Assembly: GCF_020509005.1 (NCBI RefSeq)
Contig: NC_063013.1
Location: 930,001 to 994,000, forward strand
Length of the DNA: 64,000 nt
Direction: 5' to 3'
Source of the DNA: Fulvia fulva
Lineage: Eukaryota; Ascomycota; Dothideomycetes; Mycosphaerellales; Mycosphaerellaceae
Each line of letters starts with the position of its first letter. The first letter of the stretch is position 1. The position numbers were made by a program, and so were the translations under genes. Below, piece after piece: positions 47,591-60,440 of the stretch. The notes under the pieces were generated by a model. The model was not told the DNA's origin, did no database searches, and saw only the letters and a list, made by a program, of their open reading frames with translations.

Positions 47591-50143
47591 GTAAAGGAGA
47601 TACCTAAGTCTAGATATCCCTCCTTCTCGTTTTTAAACTAATCTACTTAGCTATACTACCTAATAGCTCGTATATCTAGCTCCTAGAACAACTATTACTT
47701 AGTCGATTGACCGTATCTAACGAAAATAGCTTCCTTACCCCGGTTTATTAACTTATCCTATCGTAGCCCTTTTAGATATAATTTCGATTCTATATAAACT
47801 ACTACCCTATAACCCTATAGTCTTAGGTAATCTACCGTCGGTACTTTGCTAGTAAATACTTCTTCCGGCGAAAGTTAGATACTATTAAGTAACGGTCCGT
47901 TCGGTAGTAGGTTACGTATAACCGCCTATACCTCTAGCGCTTTAGGCTAGAATTCTACCGGCATCCCTAATTCCTCGAGTATTACGCGGATCGCGTTCTC
48001 CGATACTAAGATTAACCTTTCTACTACTCCGTTTTGTATAGAGTTATAAGTATCCGTCGTATCGTATTAAGCCCCCGATTTTTTCTCCTATTCTTTTAGA
48101 ACTATTAGTAGCTTAGGTATATTGTTACTCCGTACTACTCTTACGTAGCATTTCGATAACTTCTCTATAGTTAGCCGCTATTATCGTAGTACTTACGGCG
48201 CGTCGGATTTGTTCTTAAGCGGGATTACCTACTTCTTTCTTAAGGAGTTATCTATAATCTCTAGCTAGTATTTAAAACCTAGCCTAGATATTGCATTTTT
48301 AAAGGGTCTATAGATGTCGATAGATATAAGCGCAAGTCTTTCGTTCTTTTATTCTACGACAGCGCCTTTACACTTCCGTATATTCGCGATAGAGTATACC
48401 TTATAGTTATACTCGTCCGGGATAGGAATCGGGTCCTTCTTATTACTTACCCTATAGACGTTCCGGAGCAATCCTTTACCTAGGTATACGAATCTTCTAT
48501 ACTAAAGCTCCTACTAATCCTCGGTAGTTACCGCGGCTAGAGCTTCCTTATATAATATCTCCGGGGATCTATTATCTACCTAGTTTAGGGAGTCGGATAT
48601 CGAAGATACTACCGGTACCCCCCCTTGTAGTACTATTCGTACGATAGGCTTTCCGCTCTTATACTTAAGTATAAAGCTTAGAGGTTCGATATCGAATTGC
48701 TTACTAAACTACCTCTATAAAACTAGATTAACTCCGAGATTAGGAATAAACAAGACTTTCTCTAGCGTACCTTGTTTCCCGTTAGTCCTCCTATAGTTAC
48801 TATTCCTTTATAGAATGTATCTAGATACCCCCTACCGACTTTAATTACTTTCCTTCTTACTAGTTTCCTAAGCGATCTGAATAGAGACTTATTATTAGTT
48901 ATGTATAAGGAGGTATAGGAGTCTAGTAACTATTCGGAGGCGGGAAACTTACCTTTTACTTTGGTAGTAGAATAGGCGACTTCGTCGTCGTATATTTCCT
49001 CGGTATTGCTTTCTCGTAAGGTATAGGCTCGTATCGCCTTTACCTTTGTCTTGTTATTAGATTGGCTTCTCCTATCCTTCTGCTTTTTCCTAGACTTCTT
49101 AAGGGCGTTTTAGGCCTTCTCTAGATCCCGGACTAGCTCTTCGTAGGACTTCTTCTCCGGTTACTTCTAGGTATTCTTCTTTTTAACAAACTCCTTTACG
49201 GAATCTCGTTCTAGGTACGATATAACTAGGTAGTTACTATCGTAGATAAAGTAGCCGCTCTTACCCCCTTGCCTCTAGGAGTATAGAGCGGTCTCGCCCT
49301 TACTCTCTTAGATCCGTAATTCGTAGGATTTAAGTAAGGTTATAGCGGATTCCTAGCCTAGGTTTAGCTAGGCTAGGATAGTGTCCCTAGTACTAGCGTA
49401 GACGTCCGGGAGGCTACTTAGTAGGTACTTAAACCTCCGGATAGGGTCCTTATAGTAGGTCTCTTTACTATCTGTTTCGGTAATCTATATAGATAGGTTA
49501 CCTAGATATGTCTACTCTTATCTAATTGTCTAATCGTCTAGTAGCTTAAACGATACTAGCTATTTTATAAGCGCTACTACGTATACCTTATAGACCTTAC
49601 TATACTTCTTCTATAGAAGTTTCTAGATCTCTTTCGTATCTCGTATATCTAAGATTTCTTAGTTGTCCTCCTCGGATAAATATACTAAGATAGTATATCT
49701 CGCTATACCGTTCGCCTTCGAAGTGATCTTAGACGTAACGGATTCTAGGAGATTAGCCGACGAGTCGTCGATAACCTAGAATACCTCCCGGCTTTCGAGA
49801 TAGTCTCGTAGTATAACGAACTAGCGCTTCTAGTTCTTACGAGTAAGGGTAGGGCCGACCTTCTAGGGCCCTAGTAACTTATTAAGTCTTCTATAGCGAA
49901 GGTAGCCTTAGATATATAGCAAGCTCTACTTAACTACGGTAGTTAGATATATAGTAGGCTCTACTTAACTACGGTAGTTAGAATAAGCTTAGACTCCCCG
50001 AGTCTATTAGTAGCGTTCCGTATAGTAGACTCTCCGAGTCTATTAGTACGTTACCGTACGGATTCCGGGTATAGGGTATAATACCCTACGTCGTACTTCC
50101 TTAGTATATCGATGTCCTATTAAGTAAACTCGGGCTTATAACC
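47591..50143 (-). pseudogene. Copia-2: truncated related Copia (integrase C-terminus to leader)
   Basis: Starts at sequence equivalent to Copia-1 near 39472 and runs through integrase, a protease block (S-Y-T-S-L-Y-I-T-N near 48890) and gag (about 49100-49900) to a half-tRNA-iMet primer site at 50131-50143. RT, RNase H and the 3' LTR are missing. It is clearly diverged from Copia-1, so it is a separate subfamily. RIP stops throughout. Confidence 0.8.
49909..49978. repeat. Two tandem 35 bp units in the Copia-2 leader
   Basis: Units at 49909-49943 and 49944-49978 differ at two bases. A second, looser direct repeat (CGAGTCTATTAGTA) follows near 50000-50055. Leader repeats may be regulatory in retrotransposons; here that is only a possibility. 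Confidence 0.85.
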
Positions 50144-50400
50144 TATTAAATAGGTATGGTATATATATATACGGAAGTTAGGACACGTAATAGGGAAGGA
50201 GGAAGGACTAATATAGTATACGAGAGTATATAGTAGAATAGTATTTAGTACTAAAAGTGTCTCTACTATCGGTATAGAGACTACGTCTCTTATACCTATA
50301 TAGAGGGATATTGCTCTAGTCCTAGTTCTATTTCACTACGCCTTATCGGTTTTACCTATATCTTATCCTACGACGGCAGTTCCTCCGATAGTCTCGTACT
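50144..50400 (-). repeat. Copia-2 5' LTR (outer end uncertain)
   Basis: Starts with the same 11 bases as the Copia-1 LTR (TATTAAATAGG) directly beside the primer site, then diverges. Its outer boundary cannot be placed because the partner LTR is missing. Confidence 0.5.
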
Positions 50401-51389
50401 AACTAGCTAAGCGACTTTAGGTCCTCTAAGTCGCTCCTACTACTCGTACGGTATCTCGGTAGTATTTACGTACTATTGTCTCGACTAGCTTAGTATATAC
50501 TAAGTTAGTCTTAGTGCCGTACAATATACCTACCAACCTATATTCGTAATATTAGCTAGTATTCTCGCTTACTTCTCCTCGTAAAGCTCTTTCTCCGTAA
50601 GTAATAACTATCTAAAGAACTCTATAATAAACTAGCCCTACCCTAGCTATTAATAAACTATACAATAGTATATAGCTTCTATTACTTAGACCGACTAGTA
50701 CTAAAGTAATTACCGCGCCGCGTATTCTATACTAGCGTTATAATATCTATACTACGCCTATAACTTCTCTTCTTAATCTTTACGGTCGTTAATAGCGATA
50801 CTAGCGGCTACGTTAGGGCTATAGGTATCGCTAGAGGTTTATTCTAGATCGAGGTCGCGGCGCGTATACGCTTCGTCGAGCGTAGTATTATAGATATAAG
50901 GAGAGAGCGCGGATTATAGAGAAAGGGGTCGCGGGCCTTACGTAATAGTATAGATAGTTAGTAATATACTAGTATCGTAAATACTATAAGTAGCTATCGA
51001 TAAGGTTAAAGCGATTACTATCGTAACGGCTTTAGTACGTAAATAATAACATTACGCTAGCCGTATTATACTATAGTTTATACTCTAGATAGCGGTAGTA
51101 TAACTATACGACGGATATCCTACCTTATATAGTAGTATACTATACGCTTAATATAGTATTATATATACTACCTATAGTTCTTATACTAATACGAAACGAA
51201 CGAGCGATAGTAGATTACGACGGTATAAAATATAGGTACTTATAGAACGTAGGAGATAGTTAATATTATAACGTACTTTACTACCGAGCGGGCTATACTA
51301 CCGAGCGGGCTACTTTTACTAAGAACTATACTACTTCTACTTTAATTACGACGGTATCTTAACACGATAACATCCTATAGAATTGTTAC
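50401..51389. other. Unassigned RIP-decayed sequence, right part probably Fot1/pogo terminal region
   Basis: No reading frame and no match to other blocks apart from a short ACCGAGCGGGCTA motif. Two 17 bp tandem units (51280-51296, 51297-51313) carry that motif, which also occurs in module D (54400-54412). The last bases before 51389 continue the 3' end of the transposase relic that lies beyond Gypsy-2 at 61057. Confidence 0.5.
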
Positions 51390-51394
51390 TAGGA

Positions 51395-51578
51395 TATTAC
51401 GGGCAGCCCGCGACCCCCTACTATAGCTACGTCGGCCCGGCTAAACCGTAGACCTTCCGTATCGGGTTAGCGCGGCTTGGCTTTACTTTATAACTTCGCC
51501 GTGCCTCGCGCTCCTCTTTCGTAGCTTCGTAGAATAACAACTATCTCGTTCGGACCCTATAATACGCGCGCCCTTACA
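51395..51578 (+). repeat. Gypsy-2 5' LTR (184 bp)
   Basis: Ends TATTACGGG..CCTTACA, i.e. TG..CA before RIP. Nearly identical to 60868-61051. Confidence 0.93.
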
Positions 51579-51816
51579 GTTTGTTCTACTACCCTACGTA
51601 GATCGCGGATCTAGGTAAGGGACGCGTAATAATAGGAATAGACAGAACCGTAGAACTCGAGAACGCGTAGAGTCGTATTAGAACATAGAATACGGTAAGG
51701 CGTATAGCGCGTAGATGCCTAGAGAACGTAACGTAGCGACATTATTAGTAGGTAGTCGCGCGCTCGTAGATAGTTAGGATATAGGCACCGTTACGCCTCC
51801 CCCGAACCTAGACAAT

Positions 51817-53900
51817 ATGACTTTATAAATAGCGAACGGCGGTATGCTACCGCTACCTAAGCCTAAGGGCAAAAGTAAGTAGCGTATATCTCTTTTCCCT
51901 AACCTCTCCTCTTTCCCTTAGAGTTAGACATAGGACGACAACCGGCGGGTTATAGTAGACACCGGTGTCGCGCTATAATAAGAGATTAATAAAGCTTACT
52001 AGAAGGCCTTCGAGCGAGAAGAAGGTAGTAAGATTGACTTTATAGAACTGTTCGAGTTCAAGCTCGAAGAGAACCTAGGCGGCGACCTAGACGAGGTGTA
52101 TCTATTACTCGACGAGGTAGAACACATTCTCGCATCCGAATACTAGAATGTCACCCTAGACAACCTTACGACCCTTATATCCTAACACCCGAAGACTACC
52201 TACGACTTCGTACTATAAGTAGTTAACACGGCGATTACTAAGGGCAGACAACTCGATATAATAGAGCGAGCTAACGACCTCTAGAACACCTAGTATACTA
52301 CGCTATATACCGAATACGACCGTATCTATAAGATGCTACGAAGTGAAGAGCTTGTTATATAGAAAATAGTAGTAGATCTTAAGAGTAAGAAGGATTGCGA
52401 CCTAGCTAAGTTATAAGAGCTAGAGAAGAAATATAAGGAAGCTAATAACCTATATAAGTAGTTTAGCGAGATCTACGAGAAGGAGAAGAAGAAGGCACAA
52501 GATGCTAAGGTAAAGAACTAGGCCCTATAACAAGAAGTCGATGACCTAAAGGCTCGGCTTAAGGTAGGAGACACTATATAGAACGGAGGTAGGGGCCGCT
52601 TAGGCCGCCGACCCTCTCGTTCCCGCCTACGCGAGACCTTACTCGAGTAGCTATTACGTAGGTATCGCGAAGCTACTAGTAGAGGTAGCGGTAGCGGTAG
52701 TAGTAATAACGATAGAGACGACTATAACCGTAGTAATAATAGCCGAGGACGTAATAACGACCGTCCGCGACTAGGACCTAATAATAGTCGTAACTCGAGA
52801 ATACGTAATACCCGTACCTAGACACTACTAGTTAACCTTCTAGAACGTCTCTTTACTATTGACCGTACCCTTACTCGCGGCATAGAGATCGGTAAGGGTG
52901 TGCCTAACCCTAAGCACTTTAAGAACGATAATGACCCTAATTTCGATAGCTAGTATAGTAGTGTTCTCCTAAAGCTAACTATAGTAACCTTCCGTACTAA
53001 GGTAGATAGTCTACGCTTCGTATATAGGTAGACGTAAGGTGATCCTTAGCGAAGTATTAAGCCGAGGATCCCTATACCTAGACAGCAGTCCTTTAACCAG
53101 TTTAAGACTAGAGAAGAGTTATTAGATTAGATAATACGCTAATATAGTATACGTAATAAAGGAACTAAGGCTATAGTTAACATTACTACCTATAAGTAAG
53201 AACAAGGCGAAACCTTTATAGCCTTCTATATACGCTACTCGAAGTTGCGCGCCTAGATATTATAGACCGATAAGGCCGAGCTTATACTGTTCCGTAACCG
53301 ACTAAACCGTAAGTACTTTATTAAGACCTTCGGCGACCGCGAAGTCGACCGCCGCCTAGATAGTATATAAGACGTTATCGAGGAGTATACCGTACTAGAC
53401 GAGAGCTTCTACGAGACAGATCGACTATAGCCGTAGAAGGAGCGCCCCCGTAGTAATAGTAACTCGAATAGTAATAGCGGCTAGAATAACTAGAATAACG
53501 GTAACGTAGTTACTAGTACCGCTACCGGTGTAGTAGGTGCCTTAGTATAGCGCCTACTACAGTACGCTAGTACTAAGAAGAAGGAGGATCTGCCGACATA
53601 TCTATAGAACCTACCTACGCTTAACCGTAAGTAGCGCGAAGACCTTAAGAAGTAGGGTAAGTGCTACCGCTACCGTATAGGTTCTTACGTATCGACTAAC
53701 CCTAAATGCCTAATATATAGGTACGATAGCGACTATCGCCTACCGCGTCTACGTAATACTACGCCGAATCCGAACGCGAACCTCAGTTTCCTAGCCGCCG
53801 ATCCGTAGTAGGGAAATGGTACGACCGCTACCTAAGCGTAGTAGATAGCGGTCACCCGAACTTCCTAGGACAGAAAGAGTATAAGATTAAGAGACACGGA
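51817..53900 (+). pseudogene. Gypsy-2 gag relic
   Basis: The ATG at 51817 is preserved but the fourth codon is already TAA. A charged coiled-coil-like region lies at about 52370-52560, an Arg/Ser/Asn/Gly-rich linker at about 52590-52800, a gag core at about 52850-53400 and one degraded zinc knuckle near 53655-53710. The 240 bases between LTR and start are leader. Confidence 0.78.
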
Positions 53901-54098
53901 ATGTAAGAGACGGTAATAGACTATAGTAAGGAGCTTAAGATATCGGTATACGTACTAGATAAATAATAGCTAGCTATATACCCTTATATATTGTTACCCG
54001 TAATAATATAATATAGAAAGGCTCGAGGCCTTATAGATTCTACTTCTACCTCTCTCTTTCTTAACTAGAAATTTATACGTAAATATATAATACCCCTA
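53901..54098 (+). pseudogene. Gypsy-2 protease relic, N-terminal part
   Basis: A retropepsin-like block reading LIDSTSTSLF (LIDSGATSLF-type) near 54030, followed by KFIRKY up to the insertion point. The rest of the protease continues at 56540 (ITH, VIGD, VTDL blocks). The 13 bp TATAATACCCCTA at 54086-54098 is repeated at 56527-56539. Confidence 0.75.
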
Positions 54099-55176
54099 GG
54101 TCGACGACGAGAATCACCTGTACGTGGTGTCGGCTACGAACCTCTCGTCTAGCTACGAGAGAGCCAAGTATTCTCACGCTGGAGCGTCGTGGGCGCGACG
54201 GGCGCGTAGCGTAGGCGAAGCCGCGGCGAACAGAGGACTACCAGCAAAACGGGTATGAAAACCATCCGACGAGCGTGTACTCGTGTCGGGAGCGAGTCCC
54301 TCTTCTTTCTACGTGTAAGAAGGGCGCGGAACCGTGGCCTATACGCTCGACAGGACACCTCTGGTATGAGTGCAGAATTTTCACCTCCGGAGACCGCAAA
54401 CCGAGCGGGCTAAGCGACGAACATTGGACGAGCGGACTACAGAACAACAACTGAGCGGACTATGCAACGGCGTCGAGCGGACTACGAAACAATCTGGTGT
54501 TTGCCAGCGGGCAATGCGGTGGGTAGGTGGACACGCGACGAAGCCTGTAAGGGCCTGTTGAACACCCGGTATGGGAACGAGGGTTTTGCCTGAGGCACTG
54601 CCTGTCCCGCTACACAACGCACCTAGTCTGACATAGTAGATTGCGACGAGGAAAAGACGATAGCCTAAGCAAGGAAAAGACGGCTGTTAGGACGGGGAAA
54701 AGACGTACAATGCAAGTGGATTAGTTCTGTGATCGGGGAGGATCGAGGGCAGGGTGATAAGGAACTTCATATTGGTTAGTAGGTGGAAACGCAAGGAGTA
54801 CGCTGCCCGGCGTGGTGTGTGCCCCGAGCAAACCTGCGAGGCATGGACGGCCGCTTTCTAGAGATAGGCTGCGGTAACGCGAAGGGCGTCAAAACCTGGG
54901 GCGTGGTGTACACTGGCAGCGACGGCTGACACTGTCTGTACAGCCCGAGAGGACGGATGCGCATGTCGGTCAATAGAGAGCACTAAAGGGCTTAGGCCTA
55001 TGGAGGTGGATATTGGCTTAAGGAGCAAACAGGGAGGGAGGGCGTAGAGGGAAGCTTTTGCTCCGGGCTAACCTCTCGAAACGAGGCTACACGGTGGTGC
55101 TAGATGAGTGGGAAAGCGCGGTTAAGACTTGTCACCTTATCTCGTAGCTAGCTTGCTAAATACGATTCCTTCCTTG
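54099..55176 (+). repeat. Module D, unmutated copy (noncoding ~1.08 kb)
   Basis: The best-preserved copy. G+C-rich, no convincing reading frame on either strand (the longest are under 80 codons). Four GAGCGG(A/G)CTA decamers start at 54403, 54430, 54453 and 54475, spaced 22-27 bases. Hairpin-capable arms include CACC..GGTG (54115-54130 region), CTCTCG..CGAGAG (near 54140-54162) and CTTCTT..AAGAAG (near 54303-54322). The composition suggests a structured RNA, but no known RNA family is recognised. Confidence 0.8.
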
Positions 55177-56526
55177 CTAGACATATCGGGAGCCTTCGAC
55201 TACGTGTCACACCCGCGGCTTCTCTACATCCTAAGGTCGAAAGGACTCCCTGAGTGGCTTGTCAACTTCGTACGGTCCTACCTCCAAAACCGCAGTACGT
55301 CGATCCTGGTCGGCCAGTACAGAAGCCCATTTCAAGCAGTCCACACTGGAATCCCGCAAGGCTCAACGCTAGCACCTATTCTGTTCCTCTTCTTTATGGC
55401 GACGCTGCTCCCAGCCCTAGAATCCCAGAACACCGCTGCGAGCGGCTTCGTAGACGACACAAACATCCTAGCGTGGTCTTCCTCGACTGAGGAGAACTGT
55501 AGGCTACTAGAAGAGAAGCACAAGATCTGCGAGGACTGGGCTAGGAGGCACGGGGCTCGGTTTGCCCCAGAAAAGTACAATCTGATACACTTTACGCGCC
55601 GGCCACGGTTCCACAATATGCAAGCTTCTATCCAGATACAGGGGCACACGACTAACCCGGCAAATCAGCTCAGGATCCTCGGACTATGGGTGGACCCGGC
55701 GCTACGGTGGAGGAAGCACGTACAGGCAATATTACGGAAAGCTGAACAGAATATGGCATCATGCCAGAGGCTCACTGCGTCCACATGGGGGGCGGACTTC
55801 CGGCAGTCACGACTTCTATATACGGCTATTGTACGGCCAGTCCTTACCTATGGCAGCCAAGTGTGGTCCTTAGGCGAGAGGGCCTGCCCATCGAAGGGAC
55901 TCGTCGCGCCGCTAGCGAAGATCCAAAACCAATGCCTAAGGAAGGTCACCGGGGCATATAAGTCGACACCAACGAGGATGCTTGAGCACGAGACCGCTAT
56001 ACCGCCGATCGACCTATATATCTAGGGACTACGGACCTCCTACTTAGGCAAGTCGGCATAGTACCTAGTACAGAAGGTCATCGCCAGTGCAGTCGCAAGG
56101 GCCCGCGAATCAGTACCAGCGCATAAGGGCATTCGACCCGGAAACGAGCCGAACTACCGGGCAAGGGACGAACAGCTAGCAACAGGAACCGGACGATTGG
56201 GGCACTTCTTAACAACGCTAAAGACCTACGGCGCATTACGAACTGGATACTAGAGAAGGGCTGGCTAGAACAGTACCGCCTAGTAGGAGCAGTGCAGGAA
56301 GAGAGGACACGACGCAGCGCGACGAGACCGGCTAGGAGCGGGGGCTAACGGGGTAGTGACATGGACTACGTACGTTCAGAGGGAAAGCTAATCTAGACAA
56401 GGAGTAGTCGGGGGCGGGAAGGGTTTTCACCTATTCGGGTTTCCCTTTGTACATAACAATAGATATATACCTGCATAGGCCGGATAGGGTCCTAGAACAG
56501 GGGAATGACAAATCTATCTATCTATC
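55177..56526 (+). pseudogene. LINE-A ORF2 fragment and 3' UTR in chimera 2
   Basis: Begins at LDISGAFD (ORF2 residue 598 in LINE-A1) and encodes the RT palm with intact FVDD up to a premature TAG at 56023-56025 (CAG in A1). The open frame extends upstream into module D from 55129 but has no ATG there. A ~360 base deletion removes the region before the C-terminal zinc motif. It lacks endonuclease and RT fingers, so it cannot be autonomous. The 3' UTR hairpin and tail are intact, so LINE-A proteins could recognise its RNA. Confidence 0.88.
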
Positions 56527-56539
56527 TATAATACCCCTA

Positions 56540-59500
56540 ATCCCTTTAACGCAAAGCCGACGACTAACACTAGGAGATAGAACGGCTACTACACGGCAGA
56601 TTACACACGCGGCCCTTATAGACGTAGTTATCGGCGATTATTACGAGCAAATGTTATACTACGTTACCGACCTCGAATATAACATCGTCTTTAGCCTACC
56701 GTAGCTTATAGCGTACAACCTAAACATCTTCTAGGAGACAGGCGAGGTGGCATTTAGATCGTATTACTGCTTTAGTCACTGTCTATAGAATAAGACATAG
56801 ATAATAGTATAATCCCTAAACTATCGCGAGAAGAAGAAGTAGGTACTAGTACGGTACGGACTAGAGCCCTTTACTAGAGAAGTAGCGAGCTTTATAGCAG
56901 GAGGGGCGGAGCTAAACGTCTTATTATATAACCTAGAAGATATAGACGATGAAGAAGTGGACTACTAGGGCGTTTCTTAACGCGCGTAGGGAATATACGC
57001 GCACCGGCCTAGGGCTAAGTACTTCTATATCATGCCTACTAGGCGTAAGAGCGACGACGGAGAGCTTAAGCTAAGTGTAATAGCTACTAATAATCTAGAC
57101 CAATTCTTAAACAAGTAGTTCAATTACAACATGAAGGAGAAGTTACCGCCGATATACTACGATATTACGGACGCTTTCTTAGCTAAGGATTATAAAGGAC
57201 TCCTACCTTACCGACTAGGCGTAGATTATAAGATTCATATTAAGCCTAATAGTCTATAAGAGCCACTATACCGCAAGCCCTACGGCCTAGCTAAGAAGGA
57301 GAACGAGGTAGTCAAGAAATGGCTAGACGAGTAAATATCTAAAGGGAAGGTACGGAAAGTAGGGCAAAAGACGAGCTAGTCTCCTATACTAGTACTAGTA
57401 GTACGTAAGCCTAGAGGTAGGCTACGTGTTTATATCGACTATAGAGGATTAAATACGATCACTATTAAGAACCGGTATCCGATTCCCTTGATATAAGAGA
57501 CGCTTAACCGTATATACGGCAAGAAGTACTTTACGAAGCTAGACATTCTAGTAGCCTTTAACAAGTTACGGATAGCTAAAGGGCACGAGTAGTTAACGGC
57601 GTTTGCGACACGATACGGCATCTACGAGTGTCTAGTACTACTATTCGGCTTATACAACGGACTAGTATCGTTCTAATTATATATTAACAAGGTCTTATAA
57701 GAACACCTAGACGACTTTGTGTCGGCCTACCTAGATAACGTACTTATCTTTAGTAACACCTTAGAGGAGCACATTAAATACGTACGGAAGGTTCTTACTA
57801 AGCTACGCGATGTAGGACTTATAGTAGACATCGACAAAAGCGAATTCTACTAATAGAAGGTGAGGTATCTTGGGCTAATTATAACCCCTAACGGTATCGA
57901 GATAGACCCCGAGAAACTCGAATATATTTAGATATAGGAAGCTCCTAAGAACCTGAAGGATGTCTAGGCCTTCCTTAGATTTGCCAACTTCTATAGGCGG
58001 TTTATCGAAGCATTTTCGCGTATAGCTACTCCTCTTACAAACCTGACTAAGTCGGACGGACTAAGTAATCATAAGAACAGAAGGATTCAATAGTCACTAG
58101 ATTGCTAACGAGCCTTTAACAATTTGAAAGCTACGTTTAGCAAAGCCGGTATGCTCGTACATTATATACTAGGTAGGGAAACGGTAGTAGAGACAGATTC
58201 TTCAGATTTTATAAACGCCGGCGTACTTTCGTAGTATAACGAGAATAGTATGCTACATCCTATAGCCTTCTACTCGAAGAAGTTGAGTCTATAGGAGTGC
58301 AATTATGAAATCTATAACAAGGAACTATTAGCTATTATTAAGGCTTTTAAGGAATAGAGACCCGAGCTCGTCTATAAAGTAGATAATAAGGACTTATAGC
58401 TAGTCAAGATTTATACCGACTATAAGAACCTAGAATACTTTATAAAGACAAAGTAGCTAAATTGGCGACAAGCGCGTTAGGCTAAGTTCTTGTTACAGTT
58501 TAACTTTAAGATAATATACCGTCTAGGACTTCAAGGTACAAAGCTAGACAGCCTAACGAGACGTAGCTAGGACCTTCTGTAGGGGGTAAACGACCCTTAG
58601 AACTAGCATTAGTATTAGACATTGCTGCCTCCTAAGCGATTCCTTAAGATCGCCTTACTATAGGCAATAGTAGAAGATGCGCCGGAAGAAGAGGAACTAG
58701 TATAGCTAGACCCTAAAGCTGAAGAGTTTATACCTATAGAACGAGATACGCCTACTAAACAACCGGCGATACGTAAAAGTTAATAGGAAGCCGAACTCGA
58801 GTATCGAATGTCGACGGCGTACGTAACCGATAACGAGCTTAAGACCGCGATCAAGGACCTATAGAAAGACCGCACTCCTACACTACTATAGAGAGCGAAG
58901 ATTTACCTAGTATACTATAAAGTAGATAGCGACCTACTATATATTCGAAATCAATACGACGGCTAGAGCTTATAGGTACTAAATGACTAAGCCTTATAGA
59001 CTAGGATAATTAAGATAAACTATAACGCTCTAGTAGTAGGCTATCTAGGACGAGCTCGTACTTATAAACTCGTAGTACGTAAATTCTACTAGCCTAGATT
59101 AGCGAGATCCGTACGTAGATATACCGCGAATTACCGTACCTACCGTATAACAAAATCTCTATACTCCTAGCCACTAGGATTATTATAGCTACTTCCTGTT
59201 CCAGATCGGCCTTAGAAATATATTGTAGTCGACTTCGTTATCGGACTCCTAGATAGTACTCTTAACGGTATAGTCTATAACAACATTATAACCGTTACTA
59301 ATAGGCTTACTAAGGAAGTCGAGCTGATCTCTATTAGCGTAATAATAGTACAGAATGCGGCAAGGCTTTTCCTTAAACATATGTTTTGTCGGCGCGGGTT
59401 TCCTAATACTATTATATTAGACCGTAGTAAGTAGTAGGTTACTACCTTCTAGAAGAAACACTATAAGATGCTCCGTACAAATCGTAAGCTAAGTTCTTCG

Positions 59501-60440
59501 TATCACCTAGAAACTAATAGACAGTTAGAACGTACTAACTAGGCGATAGAACAGTATCTTCGTATATTTACTAATAAGGTATAGGATGACTAGGCAGAAT
59601 GGCTATGCCTTACTTAGTTTGCGATCAAGAATTACCTATCCGAGACTACTAGTGTGTCGCCTTTCTACGCTACCTTAGGCTATAACCCTAAGTTTATAGA
59701 GCGAGTTGACCTGAACGCTAGAAAGGAGGGAGGACTAACTACTCTCTAGCGACTAGATACGCGATTAGTAGAAACCTTTATACGTCGGATTTACGAGCTT
59801 TATAAGTACCTTTAAGAGAATATACGAATGTTATAAGCTCTCTAAGTAGAAGTAGCAAACCGCTACCGAAGCATTCCTCTAGACTATAAGGTAGGTGATT
59901 AGGTATATCTTAGTACTAAGAACATCCGTACGACTCGACTATCTAAGAAGCTAGATAGGAAATATACCGGCCCTTACTAGATTACGGAAGTCATACCGGC
60001 TAGACTCTCTTATCGACTAAAACTATTAGACGCTCAAGTAGGACTTAATAACTACTTCTATACCTTACTACTATAACGAGCCGACCACCCCGATTTCCTA
60101 CTACTTAAAGGGTAGTATCTAGCGCCGCTACTACCGATAACTATCGAACCTAACACTACCGAGGCTAATATAGTAGCTAATATAGTAGTAGTACCTACGT
60201 ATATATACGAGGTAGGAAAGATCCTTAATATATACACCCGTAAGCGGGTAGGCAAGGTAAAGAAGGGGCATAAGTGTAAGGTAGATATATAGTATAAGGT
60301 GAAATGGGCTAGATATTAGAACGAGGAGGATAGTAAGACCTAGTAACCTATAGAGGATATACTTGAACACGCGGCCGCCGCTATTATAGACTTTTACTAT
60401 AACCGGCCGGAGTTGTCTACGCCTATAGGCTTCGTAGCTC
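56540..60440 (+). pseudogene. Gypsy-2 pol relic: rest of protease, RT, RNase H, integrase, chromodomain
   Basis: Protease remainder at 56540-56720. RT at about 57120-57900, with [16 protein letters not shown] near 57440-57490 and YLDNVLIFS near 57728 (second catalytic Asp changed to Asn). RNase H at about 58130-58560. Integrase at about 59080-59780. The chromodomain is at about 60200-60400 (YEV-x-KIL..YKVKWA-x-YQNEED..PIEDILEH). Numerous TAG/TAA stops. Members with a chromodomain target heterochromatin, consistent with the transposon-rich setting. Confidence 0.88.

Larger units (their letters stand above)
54099..56526 (+). mobile_element. Chimeric non-LTR retrotransposon 2: module D + LINE-A tail, nearly RIP-free
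   Basis: A 2.43 kb insertion in the Gypsy-2 protease, with a 13 bp target duplication around the whole unit and a (TCTA)n end. Positions 54099-55176 are module D; 55177-56526 match LINE-A1 from 17606 to its end, with an internal deletion of about 360 bases (equivalent of about 18614-18975). Apart from a small cluster of C-to-T changes near 56019-56066 and one at 56220, I see almost no difference from LINE-A1. This makes it a young insertion. Confidence 0.9.

Noticed and set aside
50927..50960. GGGGTCGCGGGC..TAATAG resembling a Gypsy-1 LTR end
   Set aside because: Only about 20 bases are similar, with no LTR body next to them; too short to call.
54149..54973. Several 60-78 codon frames in module D
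   Set aside because: They overlap on both strands, have no motif, and are not kept in the other copy; best explained as chance in G+C-rich noncoding DNA.
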